Shown: positions 22,411-34,989, numbered from the stretch's first letter. The stretch is DNA of 64,000 nt from Hormiphora californensis (GCA_020137815.1 CM035361.1:4046553-4110552); one strand, 5' to 3'. Numbers and translations are program-made. Notes: generated by a model from the letters alone, not told the origin.

Positions 22411-23781
22411 ATGAATTTAGTTCTGGTACTTTTCCTCTCGACAGCTGTCCCGTGTCAACTCACTGAAGGAGCAGGTTCGTTAAATAATAAGTGAAACTTT
22501 TGATAGTTTTGATAGTTGGAGAAGGGGCACAACCTCGAAAAGTTCGAACATATACCCGTGTTTTAACACATGACCTCCCACGCCCCGGACGTGTTTCCCC
22601 ACCTACCTCGTTAAATAACTTTCATTGATCAGAAATTCATTTTCTCGGTTACTCCATCTTCTTAAATTAAACTCTCCCAGACTGGACAGCAGTGGAGCGG
22701 GATGTTCTGATACCCTGGGACCTGGAGGGAACACCTCTACAGATAAAGACAGACTCAAAATTGGGCAGTGATGATCAGAAGATCTCGATAGGGGTGTACG
22801 ACTATGACAGCAGCAAGATCAGTGGGTTGAGTGTGAAGTTCTCCTCCCCAATGCAATATCTTATACACGACTGCACAGTTAGTAGCTTGACAGACCTGCC
22901 AGTGCAACCCCCAGTTGAAGAGGAGAAGATCTGGACCATCACCAAAACAGAGACTGCCCTCATCATCACATGCAACAATGTGGAGGTGCTGAACTACCTG
23001 TTCGCAGATAGTTCAGATAGCGACTGTGTTGCAAAGTGGGGTGGTGATGTGGAGGAAATCAAGTTTAACAGTGGTTATGACACAGCATCTGACTTATACA
23101 GAGCAGGTAAGGGTATCAACTTCATTAATACCACTTATAGTGTAATTTAATGTATCCCACTATATATAAACAAGGGTCACCACACACCAAAGTTAAAATT
23201 AAAATTAAAATTTGACGTTTTTGGTAATAACTCTGCCATTTCTTGGCAAAATTGCTTCATTTTGGGCTTGTTGGAAAGAGGGCATCGAGCCCGTTCTGAA
23301 CAGCCCAAGAAACTTGAAATCGGCAAAAAGTGCGCGGCGTTACAGTGCAAAATGTGTGTGTTAAAATTTTAAAATTTTAACGTGCGCATTATGCGCCTTA
23401 ACGCCGCGCACTTTGCGCCGATTTCAAGTTTCTTGGGCTGTTCAGAACGGGCTCGATGCCCTCTTTCCAACAAGCCCAAAATGAAGCAATTTTGCCAAGA
23501 AATAGCAGAGTTATGACCAAAAACGTCAAATTTCAATTTTAATTTTAACTTAGGTGTGTGGTGACCCCAATGAATTCACACCTATAACTATTTCCATTCA
23601 GCACCAGAGTGTCCAGCCTTTACTATTGAGGGATCAACACAAGGGGACTGGACTGCCTCACAAACAGGGACAACTGCCACCATTGAATGTGCTGTCAACC
23701 ACATCCTTGTGGGGAATGAAACATTTACTTGTGACGATGACGGATCTTGGTCAAGTGAGGAACCGGAGTGTGATAAAATTG
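22411..23781 (+). CDS. Secreted protein: putative FA-type domain plus sushi/CCP domain (gene C, 3' end unresolved)
   Basis: Exons 22411-22474, 22681-23106 and 23602-23781 all join in phase 1. Exon 1 is a signal peptide (MNLVLVLFLSTAVPC). Exon 2 encodes about 142 residues in one module (DWTAVERDVLIPWDL to FNSGYDTASDLYRA) with the pattern I recall for extracellular 'Methyltransf_FA/FAMeT-like' domains (IWTITKTE, CNNVEVLN, WGGDVEEIKF); this is memory, not a search. Exon 3 is a sushi domain with four cysteines (PECPAF, IECAV, FTCDD, PECDK) and a Trp before the last Cys. No phase-1 continuation is certain: read-through stops soon after, and an acceptor near 24,160 gives a five-residue ending. It may continue into gene F. 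A foldback MITE fills intron 2. Confidence 0.8.
23174..23567. mobile_element. Foldback MITE (GGGTCACCACACACCAAAGTT), simple form
   Basis: About 394 bp, nearly entirely inverted repeat. Outer ends GGGTCACCACACACC pair with GGTGTGTGGTGACCC. Inner arms include TCATTTTGGGCTTGTTGG and GAGGGCATCGAGCCCG. Related copies lie at 41,509-42,074 and 55,638-56,321. Confidence 0.9.
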
Positions 23782-24297
23782 GTAAGTTTGTTAAATACCA
23801 AAACAATTTGAGACAGATCAGGATACAGCATTCCTTCATTGTGATATCCCCCCTCGCGTAATGCATATTGCATATCAGCCATCATTTCATAACCTCATTC
23901 CCACCATTCACTAGTAGTTTAAAGGGATAGATGAGAAAGAGATCACAGCTGGGTTGATGTTTAGTATAACTCAGATATCAGTTACAAATTTGTGTTGGCC
24001 TTAATTATTTCTATCGAGAATATTTAATAATGTATTGAAATTTGTTAAATAATACGTCATATTAAGATCACAGAGTCTGACAGTATACAATTTTATTGTT
24101 TATTGTGTTTTTGTTTATTCTGCATTGAGTGCTGGAGTGTACGCTGTTTGTCTAGACCATAACGAGACTTAGCTATATACACCTTGTTTGTTAGCTTGTT
24201 AGCAAAACTTTTAATTTTGTTAGAATTTTGCAATTAATTAATGCTAATTAAATAATTAATGTTAATTTAATAATTAACTAATATTAGTTACCTAACA

Positions 24298-24996
24298 ATG
24301 GATAAGAAGCGAGGATCTAAAAGTGTGCAAGTGGTGTGGAAACCAGATATGCGGGGAAGTATTACGTATGTGTTAAAAATGTTTCAAATTTCAAGGAATG
24401 AAGCTGGAGCTACTCAGTCGGACCCCGATTTTCCGGGATGTTTGGGAAATTAATTTTGCCCGGTAAATCGGGGTGCCCAGTAAATTGGGGTTAAATACTG
24501 CTATAATTTCCTATAACGGGGGAAGTTCATCCTCCCGTTAAATCGGGGTCCGACTGTATTTACTGTATCCATAGAAACACGTTTGATTTCCAGGTTTCTG
24601 ACCTGTTTGCGGGTGAAGGATGGCTCTCATTGGAAGGTCGATACACGTGGTCGGATTAACTACTTAACAACACTTAATGTCAAGGAGTACAATAGTGATG
24701 AATGGAGAACAGATTGCCGAGGTAGTAATTTACCTAAATATCAAGGGACTTAAAACTAGCTTAGTTAAAATGTCATAAACTATAGTTACCCCTTGACGTT
24801 AATTTTAGGTTCCTTGATTGATATTTGATTGCCGAGCCAATAACTTACCTAAATATGTTTCAATTTGCCAATATTATTACAACAGAATCTGTCATGTTAT
24901 GAATTATAATGAATATGATTGAATGATGAAGTGTTTTTCATTTCAGGTGGAATCAAGTTCCTAACCAAACTAAAGAGTGGTCAGCGATCGGCTTGA
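24298..24996 (+). CDS. Small three-repeat protein, 81 residues (gene D)
   Basis: Exons 24298-24365, 24594-24721 and 24947-24996 join in phases 2 and 1, from ATG to TGA (24994-24996). The product contains three copies of one motif: WKPDMRGSITFLTCL (14-28), WKVDTRGRINYLTTL (36-50) and WRTDCRGGIKFLTKL (60-74), i.e. W-[KR]-x-D-x-R-G-x-I-x-[FY]-L-T-x-L, spaced 22 and 24 residues. Introns cut repeat 1 after Ile22 and repeat 3 after Arg65. The protein is basic, without signal peptide or membrane segment, with two Cys. I do not recognise the motif. The internal periodicity across splice joins argues that the gene model is real. A pogo-like MITE sits in intron 1. Same strand as genes C, E and F; it may be nested in a larger intron. 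Confidence 0.65.
24415..24556. mobile_element. pogo-like MITE, mixed variant
   Basis: About 142 bp between CAGTCGGACCCCGATTTTCC and GGGGTCCGACTG. It includes the internal core AATACTGCTATAATTTCCTA shared with other copies. Confidence 0.85.
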
Positions 24997-25572
24997 ATTA
25001 AGTGAAATGTTTTCTCTTCAAAGTTTTACAGCATTTTTATGGGTTTTATCCGTTTTAAAAACTGCGAAATTGTTCTATTCGTCGAATTTGTTATCTTATT
25101 ACATTTACAAACATTTTGCGTTTTATGATTGTTGAAGTTTTATGCACTCACATGTTGTCAGGCCATAATACTCTGACCACAGTTCTCGTGCAAGAATAGG
25201 GTCGGAGGGCCTATGCTCTGACAGCTCCCATACTGAATGGATGAAATTTCGACGAGAAATTCAGTGAGAACTGCTGGGTAGAGCACTGGAAGGAATACTG
25301 ATGTACGTAAATGCTGTTGATTCTATAATTCCTGGTTTATAAAGCATACATATATTATGCTTTCCTTAAACTCTCTCTCTCCCCCTCTATCTCTCTCTCT
25401 CTCTCTCACCCTCTTTCTCACTCTCTCCGGCAGGTTTAACTGCAAAGGGGCGAGATAATTTGCTTTTCGCGGGCCTACATAATTTCCCTGTCAAATGCAC
25501 ATACCCTAATCAAATTTATAAATATGCACTTGCACTGCAGGAATGCATCCTACTGCTGACCCGCCGCCCCAG

Positions 25573-25580
25573 TATAAAAG
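25573..25580 (+). promoter_or_regulatory. TATA box of gene E (TATAAAAG)
   Basis: A canonical TATAAAAG lies 38 bases before the gene E ATG, so the 5' UTR is probably only 8-15 bases. Confidence 0.7.
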
Positions 25581-25617
25581 GGAAGTGTGATTTATCAAAA
25601 ATCAATACTTTTCAACC

Positions 25618-28600
25618 ATGCGGTTTTCTATTGCGATCCTTCTTCTGGTGGTGGCATCCATCTCGGCCCAACAATGGTAGGTTTTAGATGGACGTGTACT
25701 GTCGGACCCCGACTTAACGGCACCCTCGGGGAAATACTTTTGTCCGTTAAATCAGGGTCCGACTGTACTGTACTTTTTATACACATTCTCTCCTTCCCGC
25801 TTCCCGGTAAGAGAGGGTACTCAAGTGTGCAGTTCTTTTAGATATACGACGGTGTGTAGCAGAAAGTTTGGGGTTTGCCAGGGTTAGACTAGCATGTATC
25901 CACAAAACAAATGAGTTATGGTGATAGATTCGTAATATAAAAGGGTCATCCGCCTTTGCCCACTACTGTGAAAACTATAGTAATCACCTACTAAGCAACT
26001 GCTAGGCATTTTATTACAAAACAAAACTTAACAAAACGATTCTCTGCCCCCCCCCCCTCTCCTTACTTTATAATCTCCCAGTCGACTAGACCAGCTTGTT
26101 ATTTTTGATATTCATTATTCATTCGTCTATGATATCCAGAGCTAGCGCTGAGAGTTGAGACATCTTGCACCGAGTCCCCGGCTATAAACTATTGCACCGA
26201 GTCCCCGGCTATAAACTATCTCTGATGGTTTAGTTCCACACGTGCAAAATTACACAGGATGATTTAGTTCTACACGTGCAAAAGGAACCATGATATGGTT
26301 TAGTTCCGCACGTGCAAAAGGAACCATGATGGTTTGTGTCCGCACGTGAAAAATGACACATGACATGGTTTTGTTCTAGAACACAACTTAGAAGATGATC
26401 CTGAATAATTAATTTTTGTAAAGTCATACTATTTTCAACCAGGGGCCGGACATCCTATGGAAGAGACGATGAATACGAAATGCCAAACTTACCGGAGCAG
26501 CGATTCATTTTCCAAGATAGGTAAGTTTCAACGCAATTGTTAACCCATGGTAACGCTACATATTGCAAACTCACATTTTACACTCCTCACACATTTTACA
26601 CTCCTCACATATCATTATTTCCACAGTCCTCAAAATATGTCCACACTCCTTACATATCAATGTGTCCACACTCCTCACATTATTTCCACACCCCTCACAT
26701 TATTTCCACACTCCTCACATTATTTCCACACTCCTTACATTATTTCCACACTCCTTACATTATTTCCACACTCCTTACATTATTTCCACACTCCTCACAT
26801 TATTTCCACACCCCTCACATTATTTCCACACTCCTCACATTATTTCCACACCCCTCACATTATTTCCACACCCCTCACATTATTTCCACACTCCTCACAT
26901 TATTTCCACACTCCTTACATTTCAATGTGTCCACACTCCTCACATATCAATGTGTCCACACTCCTCACATTCTGTCCACATTCCTCACATTATTTCCACA
27001 TTCCTTACATTATTTCCACACTCCTCACATTATTTCCACACTCCTTACATTATTTCCACACCCCTCACAGTATTTCCACATTCCTCACATTATTTCCACA
27101 CTCCTTACATTATATCCTCTCCATCAGGATGGCAGAGGAAGGACCCATGTATCGATCATTCTCTAACAAGTCCTGTCAACTGGTGTGTAGGGGATCCCTT
27201 GCTATTCGCCAGCAACCTGGACAACAGTACTTCAGGTAGATAGATCAGAGAATTAGCTGATCAGAGCTGGGGAAATTCTCAGGTAATTAATTAACTAATT
27301 ATCTAGTAGCTATCATACTTAGTGTATCTTGCTCATTTTGTATTTTCATTTTACTGTCAGTTATTTATACTACAGTTATAGGGATCTAGCAAACCACCCA
27401 ACTTAATCACAATTAAGTCCTATTCTGTTTCAACAGGTACCATCGAGTAAATCTGACTGACTGCTTCAACGCTCCTCAATACACTGAAAACCCCAAAGTC
27501 TACAATGGCTCCTATGTAACAAAACTAAATGGTGGACCCTCCGCAAAGCCATCGCAGCCGGAAATCTTCCAACGATATTACAACAATTACAAGTGAGCTA
27601 ATAGACTGCAGATGGACCCCGATTTAGTGGGATGTTCGGGACAATGGGTTTTGCCCGGTAAATCGAGGTGCCCGGTATATCGGGGTCAAATGCCGTCAAT
27701 TTCCTATATCGTGAGAAATTTATCGTCCCGATAAATCGGGGTTTCGGTAGATCGGGGTCAAACTGTATTTACCAATTATGGGCATAAAATGTGACACCTG
27801 CACCCAAATATATGGGCATAACATGTGACACCACCAAATTATGGATTATGGGCATAACTCCACCCATTTCTCAGGCATTCAATCACGTACAGAACTGGGG
27901 AGTTTTATATGGATTTCGGTGTGTTTATCCCTCGACAACGGATTGACGGAAGAGTGTTTATCGACTGGGAGGTAAAAATTAATGTGTTGTAAATCACGTT
28001 GTAATGGAAAACATTTTGTAAGGCATTGCAAGCCTTACAAAATGTTTTTCGTTCAATGTATTGAAACTACTCAATACTCATCCCTGATAAATCTCATATT
28101 ACCCCATTTTACTGACAATGATTAGTCAACTCCTCCCGGTTAGATCGGTATCAAACTACCCAAATTTTATCGTGTTTATCATTTTATAGGTACGAAGGAA
28201 TATCAGTGAGGACCAGTACGCCTCCTACGAAAAATCTAGATGCGATTGGCAGATCAGGTATATGATGAAGACAGGAGGGGAACGCGAGGAGTGAAAGCTG
28301 GGGACGAGAGATTTGATGACGAGATACAGATGAGAAGAAGAGAAACTGTCAAATGTACTAATCCTAAACACATTCCTGTCGTTAACATCAGACGGCCCGT
28401 AACGAGAAAAGAAGAAGGAGGTTAGGAAGTGAGTAGACAGCGGAAAGTCAAAGGGAAACATATACAACCTGAGATCGGTATAACACTAAATTATGAACTT
28501 TACTGAAAAAGCAAGTGGTCTACAATATGCCTCCACGATCTAGACTGATCGGCCCGTTGCAAAGAAAGAGACTTTAAAACTAAGATACGTTACATAAGAG

Positions 28601-28955
28601 ATAACATAACTTAACTGACTCAACTAAAAAATACCGTCGTTAGGAGACAGGACAGCCCGTAACGAGAAAGAAAGAAGGAAGGAGGATAGGAGAGATCAGA
28701 CAGCGGAAAGTCATGGGACAACAACAACAATAATAAGGAGGTAGTAACACTGAAACTTGACTGATAAATGCATGTCAAGTCTATAATAATGACCTGTTTC
28801 CCTTTTTAGGGGGGAACGTAGATAGGAAGGATCCAGAAAGGTGGGGTTCAGGGAGGATTACCTACATGGCTAATACAAACTATGCAGCTGAAAGAATATT
28901 AGACTCGCCCTCGCAGTGGAGTGTGTGTTTCGATGGGTGTACCTTACTGCCATAA
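25618..28955 (+). CDS. Secreted glycoprotein of unknown family, 7 exons, 231 residues (gene E)
   Basis: Exons 25618-25676, 26443-26520, 27128-27235, 27437-27592, 27875-27971, 28190-28257 and 28826-28955 join in phases 2,2,2,2,0,2 and end at TAA. The start MRFSIAILLLVVASISAQQ is a textbook signal peptide, so the mature protein probably begins near QQW. Sequons NKS, NLT, NGS and NIS suggest N-glycosylation. Six cysteines (SCQLVC, TDCFN, SRCDW, SVCFDGC) could form disulfides. The C-terminal half looks beta-rich (FYMDFGVFIPRQ, GRVFIDWEV). No known domain is recognised. Last-exon acceptor GATAG at 28825 is chosen because using TTTTTAG at 28809 gives an immediate stop. A 20-bp minisatellite fills intron 2 up to the exon 3 acceptor. 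Confidence 0.8.
25697..25767. mobile_element. Short pogo-like MITE, TTAACGG variant
   Basis: ACTGTCGGACCCCGACTTAA and GTCCGACTGT ends enclose about 70 bp. It lies in intron 1 of gene E. Confidence 0.85.
26150..26390. repeat. Tandem repeats with CACGTG motifs
   Basis: A 32-bp unit (TTGCACCGAGTCCCCGGCTA) occurs twice at 26,164-26,220. It is followed by four to five ~40-bp units of ATGGTTTAGTTCCRCACGTG plus CAAAAGGAACC, each with a CACGTG. Confidence 0.8.
26580..27112. repeat. 20-bp minisatellite (TTATTTCCACACTCCTCACA)
   Basis: About 24 units of 20 bp vary at CTCCT/CCCCT and CAC/TAC. Long ORFs are open in all three plus frames. The array ends 15-20 bases before the exon 3 acceptor of gene E and supplies its pyrimidine-rich upstream sequence. 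Confidence 0.95.
27610..27768. mobile_element. Diverged pogo-like MITE
   Basis: Contains GACCCCGATTTAGTGG, GGTATATCGGGGTCAAATG and a decayed right end GGGGTCAAACTGTA. It lies in intron 4 of gene E. Confidence 0.7.
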
Positions 28956-29314
28956 ACCTGTCAAAGGGGGAGGCAGTGAGGGACCCCAGTCGACACTTTC
29001 ATTCCAGGCAACTGTGTATAGATCGAACGGTCGGTCTCAATTATCGAGATTTCCGGGGCGCCTGACTTAGTAACTTGTGTACCCGTACCGATTTAAAGCC
29101 CCGAAACGTGTCAGGTGATGAGTTCGATCTGAGTCTCGGTTGTCTGGCGAGTGTCCACGTTTCCATCTTAGTGGACGGAGGGTTCTCGGTCTTTCCGCTG
29201 TCCGGATCTCTTGGTGTTGGCGGGTGTTTGGCGGCGTAGTTGTGACTTGTGTTGCGTTTAGGTTTGGAGGTTTGGTGAAGGTTTAGAGGTTTGGAGGTGT
29301 GGTGGAGGTTTAGA

Positions 29315-32300
29315 GTTTGAGACCTGATCGTAGAGGAGGGATTGACCCTGCTTAACGCGGAGACCAACAAGGGTGAACCCTGCTACCGGCACTGAGAGCT
29401 CCCCCGACGTAACACTCGTGGGGAAGAAATGGGCTGATAGAGCAGACGGCATCCCGACCGACCTGATCACCTTCCCATCATATTCAACATCAGATCCAAC
29501 CTCGCCTTACAACAAACAGATCAGTCGACCTCCCAAGTGGAGAGCAAATGTTGACCTTTCCAGCTTCACAGCCGAGCTAGAGAACGACTTCCTGGACTTG
29601 GAGGAGGAACAAACACTCCATAGAAGGGTGAGAAGATTCCAGGAAAAAGTTGATCCAAAGCTGCGGAAAAGCATGTGGGGAAAAACAGTACCAGGAAAGG
29701 GCACGATGAACCCCAGAGTAAGAGATGCCGTGACAAAAAGGAACACCCTAAGAGAGAACGTGAAAGACCCAAGAGAAGAATGGACTTGAGGCATGCGACA
29801 ACGCCGCCAACCTGATGGACGAAGCAAAAACTGGACCGGTGGGAGGAAAACTCTTGCTGGAGCAGAGATGCAGGATCCCCAGCTATGAGGCTCGTGCGCT
29901 CCCTCAATGGATGCCCTGACACCAACAACCCAAACGAAGCCCTGCTCCACAAACGGCCGACTCATCACAACATAAAGAGAAAGGCCGACATATTGCTTCC
30001 CTTACGCCCGTTTAGTTCCCTGAACAAAACAGGACCAGAACGTACAGAGACCAACCTGAAGCTCAACGGACCTCGAGGAAGACCAAACTGGAGAAGACGA
30101 AGTAGAAGCTCCAGCTAGCTCCCCCTTTACAATAAGGAGCTAAAGGCATAAGCATAAGAAAAGCAAGAAAAGGGCGCACCGGCCCAAATGACATAACACC
30201 TGCTTTCATCAAAGCCCTGGGAAGCAACGCCCTGGAAGAACTCCTTGCCATCTTTAACCAGTCCCTGCACTCCAACATCTGCCACAGATTTGGAGGACTG
30301 CCTCGATCATCCCCCGTTGAAGGCTGGCAAGCCAGCCAAGGTCCTAGCGTCATACAGGCCAATCAGCCTCACTTCATGTGTGGTGAAGACAGCAGAGAGA
30401 ATGATAGCGGACAGAATCTACCACCTCGCAGAGACTGGAGGCTGGTTCATCGCCTCCAGGCTGGTTCCGGAGAGGACGATGCTGTGAAGACCAGGTACTC
30501 CGGCTGGTCCAATCTATAGAGATGGCTTCCAATCCAAACCCTCCAACAGAACAGTAATGGCACTACTAGACCATCCAGGCTTATGACAAGGTCTGGAGGG
30601 ATAAGCTCCACTGACATGTACAACAAGGGAGTACCCAAACCCTATTCGCTGGCTTACGATGCTTCCTGAACAATCGACTGCCAGAGTTAACTACAATTAT
30701 AACTCCCACAGCTCATACGAATCCCAGACAAGGACTACCACAAGGGTCAGTGTTGGCCCCACTGCTATTTCTGTTTTATATCAACACACTTGCAGAGAAC
30801 TCCCGGAGGACAGCGTCAACTCCTATTGTTGACGATTGTCAACAGTCACCGGTATCGGCTCCACACTCGGAAGGCCGCCCGTAGCTGCCAGAGGGCGGTT
30901 GACATAGTAGTGGAGTGGTGCAGGGAATATAAGATGATACTGAGTGACAAGAGCGTCAGCACCTACTTTACACATCGAGTAACGAGCCCACTGGAGACCC
31001 TCTCTCAAGCGGGGGAGATCATCTTTCTTATGACCCGACACGAGACTCTTGGGAGTTATCTGGATAGCTCACCTTTGGTCCTCACGTACAAGTCACTGAA
31101 GGAGAATCAACTCCAAGTGTCGAATCCTAGCAGCCCTCAGTAACACCACTGGGGATGGAAGAAGAACAGTCTGCTAAAGGTTACATACGCACATCCGAAG
31201 TGTACTGGACTACTCCGCTAGCGCCTGGCAGCCGTGGATTTCTGATACAAACAGAAAAACCCTTGAAACCCTACAGAACAAGCTCTACGTCTAATCAAGG
31301 CCAGTACAGATCCACCCCCCTTGAAGCTCTAAGACTAGAAGCAGGAGTGCAAAGCTACACAACACAATCCAAGAGGCTCCTGCTAACGGCCAGCCGAAAA
31401 GCCCTCAGATCTCCACAGGATCACCCGCGCCGGCTAGCGGTTGAGGGAACGGTAGCACACAGGCTAGTACGGCCTAGCTTCCGGACCAGATCTGAAGACC
31501 TCCAATCCCATCTCCCAGCCACATTCGAGAATAGAGAGGAGCTCTCCTACTCCACCCCCTCCCTGGATGGAGGAAACACAATGACCATCCACCAACACTA
31601 CCGGGCGGAGTGACAAAAAATACCTTCCCGCGGATGACCTGAGAACCCTCACACTGTCGACCATCAAGTGAACACAAGGCAGAGGTAACGATATACACAA
31701 GGAGGGTTATACTTCCAACGGAGGCAGTGTATGGTGGCAGTGGAAGGCGTGGTATGGTGGCAACCACTGGAACCCCAAAACCCCACCGTCATTGACACCA
31801 TCAAGACTAGAGGACGACCGACACCTCATCATTTGAGAGGAGCAGAAGCTTGGAGGAGGACCAAACATCATAGAAGGGTGAGAAGATTCCAGGAAAAAGT
31901 GATCAAAGCTGCGGAAAACATGTGGGGAAAACAGTACCAGGAAAGGCACGATGAACCCCAGAGTAAGAGATGCCGTGACAAAAAGGAACACCCTAAGAGA
32001 GAAACGTGAAAGACCACAGAGAAGAATGGATGTGAGGCATGCCACAACGCCGCCAACCTGATGGACGAAGCAAAAACTGGACCGGTGGGAGGAAACTCTT
32101 GCTGGAGCAAGATGCAGGATCCCCAGCTATGGAGGCTCGTGCGCTCCTCAATGGATGCCCTGACACCAACAACCCAAACGAAAGCCCTGCTCCACAACGG
32201 CCGACCTCATCCAAACAATAAGAGAGGCCGCACATATTTGTTCCCATTACGCCCGTGTTAGTTCCCTGAAATAACAGGCACCCAGAACGTACAGAGACCA

Positions 32301-34830
32301 ACCTGAAGCTCAACCGGATCCTCGAGGAAGAACCAACTGGAGAAGACGAAGTAGAAGTCCTACCCTTACTAGCTCCCCCTTTTAACAATGGAAGGACTAA
32401 TGACAGCTATCAAGAAAAGCCAAGAAGAAGGGCACCGGGCCCAAATGACATAACACACTGTCTTTCAATCAAAGCCCTGGGGAGCAACGCCCTGGAAGAA
32501 TCCTTGCCATCTTTAACCAGTCCCTCATCAACATCTGCCACAGATTTGGGAGACTGCCTCGATCATCCCCTGTGAAGGCTGGCAAGCAGCCAAGGTCCTA
32601 TCGTCCCATACAGGCCAATCAGCCTCACTTCATGTGTGGTGAAGACAGCAGAGAGAAATGACGCGGACAAATCTACCACCTCGCAGAGACGGAGAGGCGG
32701 TTCCATCGCCTCCAGGCTGGGTTCCGGAGAGGACGATGCTGTGAAGACCAGGTACTCGGCTGGTCCAATCTATAGATGATGGCTTCCAATCCAACCTCCA
32801 ACAGAACAGTATGGCACTATCTAGACCTATACAAGGCTTATGACAAGGTCTGGAGGGATAAGCTCCTCCTGACCATGTACACCAAGGGAGTAACCAAACC
32901 CCTTATTCGCTGGCTACGATGCTTCCTGAACAATCGACTTGCCAGAGTTAACTACAATTATAACTCCCACGCTCCATACGAATCCTCAGACAAGGACTAC
33001 CACAGGGTCAGTGTTGGCCACCCACTGCTATTTCTGTTTATATCAACACACTTGCAGAGAGACTACCCGGAGGCAGCGTCAACTCACTATTTGCTGACGA
33101 TTGTCACAGTCACCGGTATCGGCTCCACACTCGGGAAGGCCGCCCGTAGCTGCCAGAGGGCGGTTGACATAGTATGGGTGGTCAGGGAATATAAGATGAT
33201 ATGAGTGACAAGAGCGTCAGCACCTACTTTACAACATCGAGTAACGAAGCCCACTGGAGACCCTCTCTGCAAGCGGGGGAGATCAATCTTTCTTATGACC
33301 CGCACCGAGACTCTTGGAGTTATCCTGGAGACTCACCTTTGGTCCTCACGTCAAGTCACTGAAGGAGAAGATCAACTCCAAGTGTCGAATCCTAGCAGCC
33401 CTCAGTAACACCACCTGGGATGGAAGAAGAACAGTCTGCTAAAGGTGTACAATACGCACATCCGAAGTTACTGGACTACTCCGCTAGCGCCTGGCAGCCG
33501 TGGATTTCTGATACAAACAGAAAACCCTTGAAACCTACAGAACCAAGCTCGTACGTCTAATCACAGGCCAGTACAGATCCACCCCCCTTGAAGCTCTAAG
33601 ATAGAAGCAGGAGTTCAAAGCTACACAACACAATCCAAGGGCTCCTGCTAAGGCCAGCGAAAGGCCCTCAATTCCACAGGATCACCCGCGCGGCTAGCGG
33701 TTGAGGGAACGTTAGCAACAGGCTAGTACGGCCTAGCTTCCGGAGCCAGATCTGAAGACCTCAATCCCATCTCCCAGCCACATTCGAGAATAGAGAGGAG
33801 CTCTCCTACTCCACACCCCCTCCCTGGATGGAGGGAAAACACAACTACCATCCACCACACACTACCGGCGGAGTGACAAAATACCCTTCCCGCGATGACC
33901 TGAGAACCCTCACACTGTCGACCATCAGTGAACACAAGGCAGAGGTAACGATATACACAGAGGAGGGTATACTTCCAACGGAGGCAGTGGTATGGTGGCA
34001 GTGGAGGCAGTGGTATGGTGGCAACCACTGGACCCCCAGAAAACCCCACCGTCATTGACACCATCAAGACTAGAGGACGACCGCACACCTCATCATTTGA
34101 GGAGGAGCTAGAAGCTATGAGGACAGCGTCCTCTTGGCTCCACTCCCACCCCCAGTATTGGAGAGTGCTGGTTTGCACCGATAGCAAATCGCTATGCGAC
34201 AGCATGGCAAGTACAAACCCAACAGCGACAATAGCCGGACTACTACACGGTATGGGTGGATGCAAAGCAGACATTACCATTCGGTGGATCCCCAGCCATG
34301 TGGATGTTCCCGGTAACGAACTAGCTGATAAGGCAGCCAAGGACGCAACCACCCTGGAAACGGAGAATCAGGGTGGAGAGGCCAGTATCCTTCGCAGCCG
34401 TGAAGGCCCACATACGGCGGGTGATAAAGGACGAGCCGGTACAACACCAGCGGACTGCAGAGACCTACAAGAACTATAATAAAGACACGGACAAAGACAT
34501 AAGGACGAGAAAGGACCAGGTACTCATAGCTCGTCTCCGATCGGGCCACCATAATGGTTTCCGAGCCTACCAACACCGGATAGATAAGGCCGTGAGCCCG
34601 GAATGTCCACACTGTCCAGGACAACAACAGGACCTGCAACATTGGATGCAGGACTGCTCCCGAACCTCTGGCGAGAGAATGAGGTTATTCGGGACGACTC
34701 GGACAACACTCGACCTACTTACGTTCGACCCGGGGGGATCAGTGGAGCTGGCGAGGAGGACTCTAGGCCCTCCTCGGCTCTAATCTCCCTAGAACTACTA
34801 CTACAACAACAGCAAGGCGGTAGATAGACG
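29315..34830 (+). mobile_element. I-type LINE (endonuclease end, RT, RNase H), rearranged and frame-broken
   Basis: Reading right: end of an endonuclease (SSPDVTLVGKKWADR, 29.4 kb), linker (RRVRRFQEKVDPKLRK), RT (YRPISLTSC, 30.35 kb; LDLYKAYDKVWRDKL, 32.8 kb), RNase H (CTDSKSLCDSM, WIPSHVDVPGNELADKAA, 34.15-34.35 kb) and a C-terminal CPHC..H..C knuckle (ECPHCPGQQQDLQHW). RNase H after RT places it in the I-like group. The unit ~29,600-31,850 is repeated at ~31,865-34,100, the junction joining the RNase H start back to the linker. The copies differ by many single-base indels, so no full frame survives. The 5' end is missing. Confidence 0.85.
34015..34479 (+). CDS. LINE RNase H domain (longest open piece)
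   Basis: This 154-codon frame covers most of an RNase H fold: EELEAMRTASSWL, VLVCTDSKSLCDSM (catalytic D in TDS), then IRWIPSHVDVPGNELADKAA with the GNELAD motif. It belongs to the retrotransposon at 29.3-34.8 kb and is not a host gene. Confidence 0.8.
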   Translation: MVATTGPPENPTVIDTIKTRGRPHTSSFEEELEAMRTASSWLHSHPQYWRVLVCTDSKSLCDSMASTNPTATIAGLLHGMGGCKADITIRWIPSHVDVPGNELADKAAKDATTLETENQGGEASILRSREGPHTAGDKGRAGTTPADCRDLQEL

Positions 34831-34989
34831 GAGATAGAGAGTTAGAAAGGCGGTTACCTATAATTTGACCTAATCGGTGCCAATACGTGATTACTGATTT
34901 TCTACTGTTATTCGCCAATAGTCTTTATGTACACAATTCAGTAGAGCGGAATCACACATAATATGTACTATGATAGGTTAACCAAGTGG

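Noticed and set aside
26537-27243. Three overlapping ~210-230-residue plus-strand ORFs
   Set aside because: All three frames stay open because of the 20-bp minisatellite. Only the last part (27128-27235) is a real exon of gene E.
29507-32388. Several 100-150-residue minus-strand ORFs
   Set aside because: Shadows opposite the plus-strand I-type LINE.
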